Source of the DNA: UBA10908 sp964608965
GTDB lineage: Bacteria; Bacillota; Clostridia; Peptostreptococcales; Anaerovoracaceae
NCBI GenBank assembly: GCA_964608965.1
Contig: CAZSPZ010000002.1
Location: 62,001-126,000, forward strand
Reading direction: 5' to 3'
DNA: 64,000 nt
Of the stretch, positions 1 through 9,136 are shown one piece after another. The translations under genes and the position numbers were made by a program. The notes under the pieces are model-generated. The model worked only from the letters and a program-made list of their open reading frames with translations. It was not told the DNA's origin and did no database searches. Each line of letters begins with the position of its first letter. Position 1 is the stretch's first letter.

Positions 1-17
1 GGTTTTTGTGTTTTTCT

Positions 18-45
18 ATGACACGCGATATTTTTATGGTATACT
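18..45 (+). promoter_or_regulatory. Probable sigma-A promoter of the gdpP operon
   Basis: ATGACA (18-23) and TATACT (40-45) are separated by 16 bp, close to the vegetative consensus, and lie about 48 bp upstream of the preferred gdpP start. Nothing else in the first 90 bases looks functional. Confidence 0.5.
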
Positions 46-92
46 AATGTATCTATGCGGTAGACAGTTTATGTTTGCTGAAAGGCAACCAA

Positions 93-2051
93 ATGGGAAA
101 AAAGTTTCTGCACAATATCATAGAGCCATATCTGAAAGTGGACCTCGTTTTTATGGTTTTCCTTTCTGTTTGCGTTCTTTGGTTCAGCCTTCCCGCCGGA
201 GTATTATGCCTTTTTCTGACGTTGGCAGTGCAGGTTTACCACGGTAAATTTACGACGAGTAAATCAATCGACCAATTTGATTCATACGAAGAAAGCCTTT
301 TCCGCGACAAGGATGAAATCGCGCGAACGCTTATTGAGTGTACGCCGCTCCTTCTTTGCGTCATCAATATGGAAGGACAGCTTCTTTGGAGCAACGCCCG
401 GTTTGACGCGCTGTTTAAAAGCGAAGACGATCTTTATGACAAAGTCGACAAAGAGAAAATTATGATTTTCTTCGATAACCCGGAAAAGCAAATCCAAGTG
501 GAATTCGACAAGAAAATTTACCGCATTACAGCGGACTCCATGCAGAATTACGACGGGGACAAGAAAATGCTTTTCTGGTCGAACGTTACCGGCTACGAAA
601 TAGTAAAAGAACTTTACAGCAATGAACGCGCCTGTGTCGCGCTGATTAATATCGATAATTACGATGATTTGCTCGCCAGCTCTCCTTCCGAGGAACAATC
701 CACAATCACTGCGGAAATCGACAAGATGATCCGTACGTGGGCGCAGGGAATGGACGCGGCCATATCAAGAATGCGAAGCAACCGGTACGTGATGTTTTTT
801 GAAAACAAACATTTGGAAACTCTTCGAAGCGATAAATTCCCGATTATCAACAACATTCACGGAATAGAAACGAAAGCTGATTTTCCCACTTCTTTATCCA
901 TCGGAATCGGAATCGGAGCGAAGACTTTATCGGAGCTTCAGGATTTTGCGGCAGACGCTTTAGATTTGGCATTGGGCCGGGGCGGCGATCAAGTCGTCTT
1001 AAAACGCAATGGCGGAGACATAGAGTTTTTCGGCGGAGCGCTTCCCACAGTGGAAAAACGCAACAAGGGTAAATCCAGGATAATGGCGCACGCTTTACAG
1101 CAGCTGATCACGTCTTCGGACCGCGTGATTATTATGGGACATGTCCGCCCGGATATGGATTGCTTTGGCGCGGCGGTAGGAATATATCACATCGCCGACA
1201 ATTCTTCCACTCCAACGGACATCGTCTTAAACCATGTGGACGAAGCCATCGAGGGAATTTACGAAGCAGCCGCGGCTGCCGATCGATTCACGTTTATAAA
1301 AAGCGAAAAAGCTTTGGAGTTGATCGACAGGAATACGCTTCTTGTGGTCGTGGACACTCATATCGGATCGTTGACCGAATGCCCGGAGCTTCTTTCCCAG
1401 ACAGATAAAATCGTGGTGATCGATCATCACAGAAAATCCAAGGATGCGATAGAAAACGCCACGCTCACCCATATGGAAGCATACGCTTCCTCCTCTTCGG
1501 AACTTGTAACGGAAATATTGCAGTATTCGGGAGAAAAGGGTGACATCGGAAAGTTCGAAGCAGAAGCTTTGCTGGCGGGTATCACTGTCGATACGAAGAA
1601 TTTTACCGTAAATGCCGGAGTCAGAACGTTCGAAGCCGCTTCGTGGCTCAGAAGATGCGGTGCGGATATCGTTACGGTAAGAAGTTTCTTTAAAATGCGC
1701 CTGGAATTTTTCCAAAAGAAAGTAAGCCTGATTGCAAGTGCGGAGATTCTCCCAAACGGCGTGGCGATAGCCTACACGAAAGACTACGATCCGGCCATGC
1801 AGGTTCTGACGTCGCAGGCGGCAGATGAACTTTTGGATATGAAAGGTGTAAAGGCGGCCTTTGTGGCAGGTAGGGGAAAAAGCACCACCATGCTTTCGGG
1901 GCGTTCGCTCGGTCAGTTGAATGTGCAGACCATATTGGAAAAATTAGGGGGCGGAGGTCATTTGACCACAGCCGGCGCGCAGCTTTCGGAAACGCCTGAA
2001 CAAGCGATTCACCGTGTCGTTCAGATTATGCGCGATATGGAAATATTATAG
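93..2051 (+). CDS. gdpP: Cyclic-di-AMP phosphodiesterase GdpP (YybT family)
   Basis: Membrane-bound phosphodiesterase that hydrolyses the second messenger c-di-AMP and so affects cell-wall and potassium homeostasis. About 652 residues, matching the usual ~655. Two hydrophobic N-terminal segments are followed by a PAS-like region, a degenerate GGDEF domain and a C-terminal DHH/DHHA1 catalytic module. In that module 'HVRPDMD' (about residue 349), 'VVDTH' (about 418), 'IDHH' (about 443) and 'GGGGH' (about 619) supply the metal ligands and DHHA1 signature. The frame can be opened from a TTG at 75, but the ATG at 93 has GAAAGG eight bases upstream and is preferred. It is followed 11 bp later by rplI, the usual firmicute order. 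Confidence 0.93.
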   Translation: MGKKFLHNIIEPYLKVDLVFMVFLSVCVLWFSLPAGVLCLFLTLAVQVYHGKFTTSKSIDQFDSYEESLFRDKDEIARTLIECTPLLLCVINMEGQLLWSNARFDALFKSEDDLYDKVDKEKIMIFFDNPEKQIQVEFDKKIYRITADSMQNYDGDKKMLFWSNVTGYEIVKELYSNERACVALINIDNYDDLLASSPSEEQSTITAEIDKMIRTWAQGMDAAISRMRSNRYVMFFENKHLETLRSDKFPIINNIHGIETKADFPTSLSIGIGIGAKTLSELQDFAADALDLALGRGGDQVVLKRNGGDIEFFGGALPTVEKRNKGKSRIMAHALQQLITSSDRVIIMGHVRPDMDCFGAAVGIYHIADNSSTPTDIVLNHVDEAIEGIYEAAAAADRFTFIKSEKALELIDRNTLLVVVDTHIGSLTECPELLSQTDKIVVIDHHRKSKDAIENATLTHMEAYASSSSELVTEILQYSGEKGDIGKFEAEALLAGITVDTKNFTVNAGVRTFEAASWLRRCGADIVTVRSFFKMRLEFFQKKVSLIASAEILPNGVAIAYTKDYDPAMQVLTSQAADELLDMKGVKAAFVAGRGKSTTMLSGRSLGQLNVQTILEKLGGGGHLTTAGAQLSETPEQAIHRVVQIMRDMEIL

Positions 2052-2062
2052 GAGGCAGGAAT

Positions 2063-2509
2063 ATGCAAGTAATTATGTTAAAGGATGTAAAAGGTGTAGG
2101 AAAAGCCGGAGAAGTAATAAAGGTAAGCGACGGCTATGCCAGAAATCTCCTGATTCCCAAGAAAGTGGCCATGGAGGCAACCGATGCGAACCTGAAAGTT
2201 TTGGATCGCAAACGAAAAGAAATCGAATCCCAAAGGGAATTGGATTTTGCAAGAGCGCAGGTGATAAAAGCCCAAATAGAGGAAAAGACCGTCAATTTGG
2301 CAACAAAGGCCGGAGAATCGGGAAGACTTTTCGGCGCGATTACATCCAAAGACATTGCCGAGATACTCGAAAAAGAGCACGGCATTGTGATAGACAAGAA
2401 AAAAATAACCTTAGATTCACCTATTAAACAGGTGGGGCTTACCCAAGTTGAAGTCAAACTCTTCCCCGGGGTCAGCGCGATATGTAAAGTGAACGTTAGT
2501 ATACAATAG
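2063..2509 (+). CDS. rplI: 50S ribosomal protein L9
   Basis: Large-subunit ribosomal protein that binds 23S rRNA. Its 148 residues are full length. The N-terminal domain carries the family signature (GVGKAGEVIKVSDGYARN-type stretch, residues about 11-28), followed by the charged connecting helix and the C-terminal domain. GGAGGCAGGA overlapping the end of gdpP serves as the ribosome binding site, so the two are probably cotranscribed. Confidence 0.97.
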   Translation: MQVIMLKDVKGVGKAGEVIKVSDGYARNLLIPKKVAMEATDANLKVLDRKRKEIESQRELDFARAQVIKAQIEEKTVNLATKAGESGRLFGAITSKDIAEILEKEHGIVIDKKKITLDSPIKQVGLTQVEVKLFPGVSAICKVNVSIQ

Positions 2510-2535
2510 CGGTAAACATTCGACGGGAGAATGAC

Positions 2536-3876
2536 ATGAGTCAGCAGATAGAACGAATTCCGCCCCACAACGACGAAGCCGAAAGAAGTGTTTTGGGCGC
2601 TATATTACTGGACAAAGAAGTCTTTTTTGACGTATCTGAAATTCTTAGCGCAGAAGATTTCTACAGCGGAGCACATAAAGAAATCTTTACAAGCATGGTG
2701 GATCTCCACGAGAAAAACGAACCGATCGACGCCGTAACCGTTTCCGACAACCTAAAACGAAGAAAAAGTTTGGAAGCCGTAGGCGGGCGCAGCTACATCG
2801 CGATGCTTTCCAACGCGGTTCCCACGACAGCCAACGCTTCGCAGTATGCTAAAATTGTAAAAGAAAAAGCTATGCTTCGCCGTTTGATATCCACAGCCGG
2901 AGATATTGTGGAAAAGGGTTTCAGCGAAAGGCTTGAGTTCGATAAAGTACTGGATTACGCAGAGCAGAGCATATTCGAAGTTGCTAAAAGCAGACAGAGC
3001 AATCAGTATTCAAACCTCAGGGAAGTCCTGAATGTCAACATAGAGAACATACAGCTTGCCGAGAAAAACGGAGGCATGATTCCGGGCCTTACCACAGGCT
3101 TTACGGATTTAGACAAGAAAACAACCGGACTTCAGAAATCCGATCTCATCATCATCGCAGCAAGACCATCCATGGGTAAAACCGCTTTTGCACTGAACAT
3201 CGCGCAAAATGCGGCGATTAAGAAAAAAGCCCGCGTTGTCATCTTCTCTTTGGAAATGTCAAAAGAACAATTGGGACTCAGGCTTCTTTCCATGGAATCG
3301 CGCATCGACAGCAAGAAACTGCGCATGGGCGACGAAAAGAGCTACGATTGGACGGATATAAACCGGGCGATTGACAAGCTGTCTTCCTGCGACATCATCA
3401 TCGATGACACGCCCGGCATAGGCGTCATGGAAATACGAAACAAATGCCGGCGCATTACGGCAGATAAAAAGGTTGATCTGATCCTTGTGGACTATTTGCA
3501 GATGATGTCGGCTGACCGCACATCGGAAAACCGTCAGCAGGAAGTGACGACCATATCCCGTTATTTAAAGCAACTTGCAAGAGAAATGGAGTGTCCGGTC
3601 GTTGTGCTTTCACAACTTTCCCGCGCATCGGAAAAGCGCCCGGGAAGCCACAGGCCTCTGCTTTCGGATTTAAGGGAATCCGGCGCTATCGAACAGGATG
3701 CCGATGTGGTCATGTTCCTCTACAGAGACGATTACTATAAAGAGGGCGAAGAGGAAAAATCCAACGTATGCGAAGTGATTATTTCCAAGCAACGTACAGG
3801 AGAAACCGGCACGGTAACCCTAACGTGGATTCCAACATTTACGAAGTTTGTAGACCGAGCTCAAGAGAGAGAGTAA
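2536..3876 (+). CDS. dnaB: Replicative DNA helicase DnaB
   Basis: Hexameric 5'-3' helicase of the replication fork (called DnaC in Bacillus). At 446 residues it is full length. It has an N-terminal DnaB domain (residues about 8-110), a linker, and a RecA-like C-terminal ATPase with Walker A 'ARPSMGKTA' (about 208-216) and Walker B 'LILVDYLQMM' (about 315-324). No intein interrupts it. It lies 26 bp after rplI and 39 bp before purA. The helicase-loader-like gene two places downstream (5204) suggests replication functions are grouped here. Confidence 0.97.
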   Translation: MSQQIERIPPHNDEAERSVLGAILLDKEVFFDVSEILSAEDFYSGAHKEIFTSMVDLHEKNEPIDAVTVSDNLKRRKSLEAVGGRSYIAMLSNAVPTTANASQYAKIVKEKAMLRRLISTAGDIVEKGFSERLEFDKVLDYAEQSIFEVAKSRQSNQYSNLREVLNVNIENIQLAEKNGGMIPGLTTGFTDLDKKTTGLQKSDLIIIAARPSMGKTAFALNIAQNAAIKKKARVVIFSLEMSKEQLGLRLLSMESRIDSKKLRMGDEKSYDWTDINRAIDKLSSCDIIIDDTPGIGVMEIRNKCRRITADKKVDLILVDYLQMMSADRTSENRQQEVTTISRYLKQLAREMECPVVVLSQLSRASEKRPGSHRPLLSDLRESGAIEQDADVVMFLYRDDYYKEGEEEKSNVCEVIISKQRTGETGTVTLTWIPTFTKFVDRAQERE

Positions 3877-3915
3877 AACATATATTTTTTAGGTTGACAG
3901 AAAGAAGGAGTTTCA

Positions 3916-5199
3916 ATGAACGCATTAGCCATCGTAGGATCTCAATGGGGAGACGAAGGAAAAGGTAAAATGATTGACTATTTCGGCAAGAGAGCCGATA
4001 TGGTCGTGCGCGCCCAAGGCGGCAGCAATGCCGGACACAGCGTCGTAATAGAAGGAAAGCGTCACGCACTGCATTTAGTGCCTTCCGGCATACTCAATCC
4101 CAAGGCCCTTAATATCATAGGGAACGGTGTGGTTTTCGACCCCAGAGTATTTTTCAAAGAAATCGAGCAGCTTTCTGCAGACGGCGTCGCCACCGATAAG
4201 ATTTATATCAGCGACAGGGCGCACGTGGTTTTTCCTTATCACTATGTGATGGACGGACTATACGAAGAAAGACGCGGCAAAGAGGATATCGGCACCACGA
4301 AAAAGGGGATAGGCCCTTGCTACATGGATAAAGTGGAACGCAGCGGCATCCGTACTTGCGATATGCTCAACATCCCCAAGTTCATCGAGAAATTATCAGC
4401 GCAAATCGACTGGAAAAATGATATGATACAAAAACTCTACGGCGCAGAACCTTTGGATAAGGCTGCCATGATAGAGGAATATACGGAGCATGCCAAGAGG
4501 TTGGCGCCCTACATCTGCGACACGTCCGTCATGGTCTACGAAGCGCTAAAATCGGGCAAGAAAGTTTTGTTCGAAGGAGCGCAGGGTTCTATGCTGGATA
4601 TCGACCTTGGAACATACCCGTATGTAACGAGCTCCCATCCCATCAGCGGCGGATTTACAACCGGCGCGGGAATAGGCGTTGGCAGCATTACTGAAGTCGT
4701 CGGAATCGTCAAGGCATATACGACCAGAGTCGGCAAAGGTCCCTTCGTTACAGAACTCCTGAATGAAACCGGAGATCGCATCCGCGAAATCGGACACGAA
4801 TACGGCGTTACAACAGGCAGACCAAGGCGTATAGGATGGTTTGATTCCGTCATCGTGAATTATACTGCAAGGATCAACGGCATGACCGGATTGGCCCTTA
4901 TGCTTTTAGACGTGCTCAGCGAATTTGACTCTCTTCAAGTCTGCTATGCTTACGAGCACGAAGGAAAACGAGTCGACAATTACCCCGCAGATTTGGACTA
5001 TCTGGCAGAATGCAAACCCTTATATAAGGAAATGAAGGGTTGGGGAAAAGATATCACCGGATGCAGAACTTACGAAGAACTGCCCCCGGAATGTAAAAAG
5101 TATGTAGAAGAAATTGAAAAGCTTACGGGAATTCCTGTGATCAGCATTTCCGTGGGTCCCGATAGAGAAGCAACGATAATCCGTAAGGAGATATTCTGA
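3916..5199 (+). CDS. purA: Adenylosuccinate synthetase
   Basis: Catalyses the GTP-dependent condensation of IMP and aspartate to adenylosuccinate, the first committed step to AMP. It is 427 residues, the normal length. The phosphate-binding 'GSQWGDEGKGK' is at residues 8-18 with catalytic Asp13, and His41 sits in 'GSNAGHS'. The C-terminal 'SVGPDREATI' is typical. The start follows an AGAAAGGAG site. Its position after rplI-dnaB is conserved in many Firmicutes. Confidence 0.97.
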   Translation: MNALAIVGSQWGDEGKGKMIDYFGKRADMVVRAQGGSNAGHSVVIEGKRHALHLVPSGILNPKALNIIGNGVVFDPRVFFKEIEQLSADGVATDKIYISDRAHVVFPYHYVMDGLYEERRGKEDIGTTKKGIGPCYMDKVERSGIRTCDMLNIPKFIEKLSAQIDWKNDMIQKLYGAEPLDKAAMIEEYTEHAKRLAPYICDTSVMVYEALKSGKKVLFEGAQGSMLDIDLGTYPYVTSSHPISGGFTTGAGIGVGSITEVVGIVKAYTTRVGKGPFVTELLNETGDRIREIGHEYGVTTGRPRRIGWFDSVIVNYTARINGMTGLALMLLDVLSEFDSLQVCYAYEHEGKRVDNYPADLDYLAECKPLYKEMKGWGKDITGCRTYEELPPECKKYVEEIEKLTGIPVISISVGPDREATIIRKEIF

Positions 5200-5203
5200 T
5201 TCC

Positions 5204-6454
5204 ATGGATTTCAACAAGCAAAATATCACGAATTATTATCTGTATGATACGGCTGTAGATAATATGTTTATAGCCGAATATATGGCAACAGCGCCGGGAG
5301 ATTACGTTAAAGCGTATCTTCTGGCTTTGATGTATGCGAATTTAAATGTCCCATGCACAAACGAAGGGCTTGCAAAGCAGCTTTCCCTGCCTGTGGAGGA
5401 AGTCATGCTTTCGTGGAACCATTGGGAAAAACTGGGCTTGATCAAAAAGCATTATTCAAACCCGGAAGAAAAACTTCGCTATACCGTCGAATTTCTTAAT
5501 ATCCGCGAGGCCCGCTTTGGAAAAAGAAACGACTCCGGTCCAAAGGGAAGCTCTGCCGTTAAGCTAAGCGACGACGAGCTGGGGCAGCTTTACCGCGATA
5601 TCGAAGCGGTTACAGGAAGACTTTTCGAAGGAAAGGAACCGGAGGAAATCGCCACCTGGATTACGGAGTTTAACATTTCCCCGGACGTGGTTCTCTTTGG
5701 ATATAAATACTGCACGGCAAGGCGCAAGAGCAGCAAGTACAGATACGTGGGAACGATACTCAAAGATTGGAACGAAAAAGGCTATCGAACCATCGCGGAC
5801 ATAGAACGCTATTTGGAAGATACGGACAGCCGCCATTTTCAATATAAGAGAGTCTTAAAGGCGTTGGGCTTTATCCGAAACGCCACCGAAGAGGAACGCC
5901 GCATCATGGACACTTGGTTTGACGAGATGAATTTCGACATCGAACGGGTTTTGGATGCATGCAAGAAGACCAGCGGAATTTCCAATCCAAACATCAATTA
6001 CATCAACAGTGTTCTTTCTGCCTGGAAAAAAGAAGAAAACGGAGGCACCGGAAGGGCAACTCCGGAAAATCTCTATACGAAAGTGATGAAGCTCTACGAG
6101 AAGGATCGCGAAGATAACGAACGGCAAACGCAAGAAAATCTACAGAATATCTTTACCCGGATTCCAAGGGTAAAAGAATTGATGAACGAACTTCGTGAAT
6201 CAAGCTATCGTCTTTCAAAAGCTATGCTGATGGGCGTCAACGGCGCAAATTCCCTGGCTCGGGAAAAAGAAAAGATGGCTTCTCTCACCGAAGAAAAAGA
6301 AAGGTTGCTAACGGAAAACGGGTTTTCCCAAGACGCAACCGATACTGTTTATACCTGCAAATTGTGCAAGGATACAGGCATGCTGGAGACCGGCGAAAGA
6401 TGCTCCTGTTTTAACGAAAAAGCAGAGCTTCTTTTAGGTGACGTATCTAAATAA
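5204..6454 (+). CDS. DnaD-domain protein fused to a DnaI/DnaC-type helicase-loader N-terminal domain, without AAA+ domain
   Basis: A 416-residue replication-initiation-type protein. Residues 1-110 resemble the DnaD winged-helix region. Two DnaD_2-like segments follow (about 125-205 and 215-275; the second contains 'NINYINSVLSAW'). Residues about 290-410 match the N-terminal helicase-interacting domain of clostridial DnaC/DnaI loaders: a long charged helical part, then a zinc-type Cys cluster with C385, C388, C400 and C402 around 'CKLCKDTG' and 'CSCF'. The AAA+ ATPase that normally follows this cluster is absent: the protein stops 14 residues after C402 and the next gene starts 40 bp later. 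Most likely it helps load DnaB. The domain assignments are from motif recognition only. AAGGAG lies 14 bases upstream of the ATG. Confidence 0.8.
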   Translation: MDFNKQNITNYYLYDTAVDNMFIAEYMATAPGDYVKAYLLALMYANLNVPCTNEGLAKQLSLPVEEVMLSWNHWEKLGLIKKHYSNPEEKLRYTVEFLNIREARFGKRNDSGPKGSSAVKLSDDELGQLYRDIEAVTGRLFEGKEPEEIATWITEFNISPDVVLFGYKYCTARRKSSKYRYVGTILKDWNEKGYRTIADIERYLEDTDSRHFQYKRVLKALGFIRNATEEERRIMDTWFDEMNFDIERVLDACKKTSGISNPNINYINSVLSAWKKEENGGTGRATPENLYTKVMKLYEKDREDNERQTQENLQNIFTRIPRVKELMNELRESSYRLSKAMLMGVNGANSLAREKEKMASLTEEKERLLTENGFSQDATDTVYTCKLCKDTGMLETGERCSCFNEKAELLLGDVSK

Positions 6455-6493
6455 AAATGCAACGCAGCAGGCAAAAAACAATGGAGGCTGTTA

Positions 6494-8944
6494 ATGGATC
6501 GGGATTCCGAGCAAAATAAAAATGAATATATAGATAAAGAGATACAATCCCAAGAAGCGCGAAAAGAACTGGAAGAACTTGTAGGCAGGAGCATCGCCAA
6601 AATAAGTTCAAGCGATGTGCATTCGGAAATGGAAGAGCTTTTTAAGCATAACGAAGCACAGCGAAAAAACGAGCGCGAAGATTATTACATGACGCGCGGC
6701 GAGCGAAAACGCAGCGCACAAAAACGTAAAGAGCGAGCCGAAGCAGCGGCCATTGCGGCGCAGGCGAAGGCGAATGAAAAAGCCAGGCGAAAAGAAAAAA
6801 AGAAAGCTGAAAAGGACGCCCGAAAAGCTGCTCTAAAGGCCATTGAAGCCCAAAGAGAAGATAGGGATCAACAAGCCTTGGCTCGCATTCGAAACGAAGA
6901 AACATCACAGGACGCTGAACGATTAAAAAAACCGGCAGAGACGCAAGCGCCTTCTGCTGATTTGTCTATGGATGTTCCCGCTCCCAATACAGATGCAGCC
7001 GCTCCGAAGGAACCGGGAAAAGAAGTTGAAAAAGTAAAAATATTTCATAAATTTTCGCTCAAGAGCTTTCAACATCATCCCGTTGAAAAACAGGCGCCCG
7101 CTCCGGCTAAATTAGGTCAGACAATCGAGGAACTGGAGGCTTTTGTCAAAGAGGAAGCTATTACCAAAAGAAGAACGCTCGTGCCTCCGGGATCCATGTC
7201 ACTCGCAAAAAAAATAGAAGAAAAAAGTCGCCTTTTCATTTTTGCCGAAAAAGAAAAAACCGACGAAACACTTCCTCCCAAAAGGAGAAGGGAAGGCGTT
7301 TTTCATAGAATTTACCGTTTTGTTAAAACTGTCGGCAAGCGCCGGAAGAAAATGCAGGGGAAGGGCTATTATACTGCCGAGAAGAGACGTGCGGTATACA
7401 CAGCCATCTTCACCGATTGTTTTTCTCCCGTCAGCGATGCCTGGGAAGATTTTCTGGAAACGACCTGGAATTATCTTTGCACGGTGGGAAGCGACAGCGT
7501 AGCGATCGGCCGCTTCGTAAGCGACACGGCGATAAAGCTTGCTTTTTATCTTTGGAGTTTTGTCTTATCCGTTTGGGATTTAATATGGGATGCCCGATAT
7601 TGGGTGGAAGCCAATAAAATAATCTTCTTAAAAAGGTTTGTCATCCTGGTGGTTTCCTCTGCCTGCATCGCTATCATATTTGGCAGCATCACCGCTTATG
7701 AATACATTTATTACGGCAAAGTTTTAGGTGTCGCAAAAAGCAAATCTGATGTATACAGAACAATCGAAGTGTTGGGAGATAAACTATCGGAGGCTTCGGG
7801 GACAAACGTCTCTTTGGATGTGGAACGCGATATAGAGTTCCGGCGTGTTCTGGGATTGAATAAGGATATCGATACGGATGACGACATCCTTAACACACTG
7901 ACATATATGAAGGACCTGCAGGTGCGGGCGTATGCGATTTACGTGAACGATGTTGTCGCCGTAGTTCTTGAAAACGAAGAAAAAGCTTCGTCGATACTCA
8001 AATCGATTCAAAACACGTATGCCGGAAAACGCGAAGGCGTTGAATACGGCTCCGTCTCGTTTGGAGAGACGGTAACGATCCAGGAGGTCGGCGTACAGCT
8101 GGGTGAAATCTGGAATGAGAAAGACGCGGAGTTCTACTTAAAGACGGGTTCAAGCAGTCAGACCGTCCACGCTGTAAAAGAAGGAGAAACTTTCGGAGAA
8201 ATCGCAAAAGAATACGGATTGACCACAGCGGAATTAGAAGCATCCAATCCCGACGTCAACCCGAATAAAATATTTGTCGGACAGGAATTATCTTTGTCCT
8301 ATGGTGTTCCGCTTATAACGGTGCATAGTACGGAAACGGCCACATACATCGAAAATATCGATTACGGCACGCAGTACATCGACAATGCGTCTATTTACGA
8401 AGGGGAAACGGAAGTAAAATCCCGGGGCATATACGGTCAACAGCAAATCATTGCGGAAGTCGTTCGCGCAAACGGTGTGGAAATCAGCAAGAAGATATTA
8501 TCTTCAAAGAAGCTTTCCGATCCTACAGACGAAGTCCTCTACAGGGGAACCAAACCGATTCCACCCAAAGAAGGCACCGGAACGTTTGCTTATCCTATCA
8601 GGACTTATACGATCACATCGCGTTTTGGGTCGCGCTGGGGAAGATTGCATGCAGGTGTGGATTTCGGAGCTGCAACTGGCACAAAAATCTATGCATCCGA
8701 CGGCGGCACTGTCACCTACTCGGGGTGGAAATCCGGTTTGGGATATGTGGTTATCATCAACCATGGATCACTGTATGAAACGTACTATGGGCATTGCAGC
8801 AAACTGCTTGTCAGTGCCGGAGATAAAGTTTATCAAGGTCAGAACATTGCACTGGTGGGAAGCACAGGAAATAGCACGGGCCCGCATCTTCACTTTGAAA
8901 TTCGCTATAATGAAGTCCCCAAGAATCCCCTGAACTATCTGTAA
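6494..8944 (+). CDS. Membrane-anchored LysM-G5-M23 peptidoglycan endopeptidase
   Basis: Cell-wall metallo-endopeptidase of 816 residues. The first ~340 residues are a highly charged, Lys/Glu/Ala-rich, probably cytoplasmic region with coiled-coil character. A transmembrane helix is at about 382-405, possibly preceded by a second hydrophobic segment near 345-365. Outside follow a spacer region, LysM (about 555-600), G5 (about 605-685) and a C-terminal M23/LytM domain (about 705-816). Zinc and catalytic residues are visible: H719 and D723 in 'HAGVDF', H798 and H800 in 'HLHFE'. The LysM-G5-M23 part is a common firmicute arrangement. The very long basic cytoplasmic N-terminus is unusual and has no recognised function. 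GGAGG precedes the start. Confidence 0.87.
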   Translation: MDRDSEQNKNEYIDKEIQSQEARKELEELVGRSIAKISSSDVHSEMEELFKHNEAQRKNEREDYYMTRGERKRSAQKRKERAEAAAIAAQAKANEKARRKEKKKAEKDARKAALKAIEAQREDRDQQALARIRNEETSQDAERLKKPAETQAPSADLSMDVPAPNTDAAAPKEPGKEVEKVKIFHKFSLKSFQHHPVEKQAPAPAKLGQTIEELEAFVKEEAITKRRTLVPPGSMSLAKKIEEKSRLFIFAEKEKTDETLPPKRRREGVFHRIYRFVKTVGKRRKKMQGKGYYTAEKRRAVYTAIFTDCFSPVSDAWEDFLETTWNYLCTVGSDSVAIGRFVSDTAIKLAFYLWSFVLSVWDLIWDARYWVEANKIIFLKRFVILVVSSACIAIIFGSITAYEYIYYGKVLGVAKSKSDVYRTIEVLGDKLSEASGTNVSLDVERDIEFRRVLGLNKDIDTDDDILNTLTYMKDLQVRAYAIYVNDVVAVVLENEEKASSILKSIQNTYAGKREGVEYGSVSFGETVTIQEVGVQLGEIWNEKDAEFYLKTGSSSQTVHAVKEGETFGEIAKEYGLTTAELEASNPDVNPNKIFVGQELSLSYGVPLITVHSTETATYIENIDYGTQYIDNASIYEGETEVKSRGIYGQQQIIAEVVRANGVEISKKILSSKKLSDPTDEVLYRGTKPIPPKEGTGTFAYPIRTYTITSRFGSRWGRLHAGVDFGAATGTKIYASDGGTVTYSGWKSGLGYVVIINHGSLYETYYGHCSKLLVSAGDKVYQGQNIALVGSTGNSTGPHLHFEIRYNEVPKNPLNYL

Positions 8945-8967
8945 ATCGATTTAAAGGAGAAAATTTT

Positions 8968-9036
8968 ATGCAAAGATGTATCGGTACGGTTTCTAGAGAA
9001 ATCCGTGTCCCGATTAGACGTAGCGTAATATATTAA
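8968..9036 (+). pseudogene. 22-codon ORF, possible relic of a CofE-like gene start
   Basis: An ATG seven bases after AAAGGAG opens a 22-codon frame whose product contains 'GTVSREIRVPI'. This resembles the extreme N-terminus of firmicute coenzyme F420-0:glutamate-ligase-like (CofE-like) proteins, which start with a GTVSRGIRAPII-type sequence. The frame ends directly at the terminator hairpin, so only the start would remain. It could equally be a small unrelated ORF. The similarity is recalled, not searched. Confidence 0.3.
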
Positions 9037-9118
9037 AAAAAAGGACCCGAAAATGAACGGCCCCCTTTGTCAGATAAAAATCCGGCAAAGGGGGTTCACT
9101 TCAAAAGGGTTCTTTTAT
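9037..9118. terminator. Bidirectional terminator between the M23 gene and clpB
   Basis: A long hairpin has a 9-bp core, CCCCCTTTG / CAAAGGGGG (9061-9069 and 9086-9094). It is extended by outer pairing of AAAAGGACCC with GGGTTCTTTT, and flanked by A-rich sequence on the left and T-rich on the right. It can end transcription of both convergent units. Confidence 0.75.
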
Positions 9119-9136
9119 ATTGCTTTGCTGTTTCGG

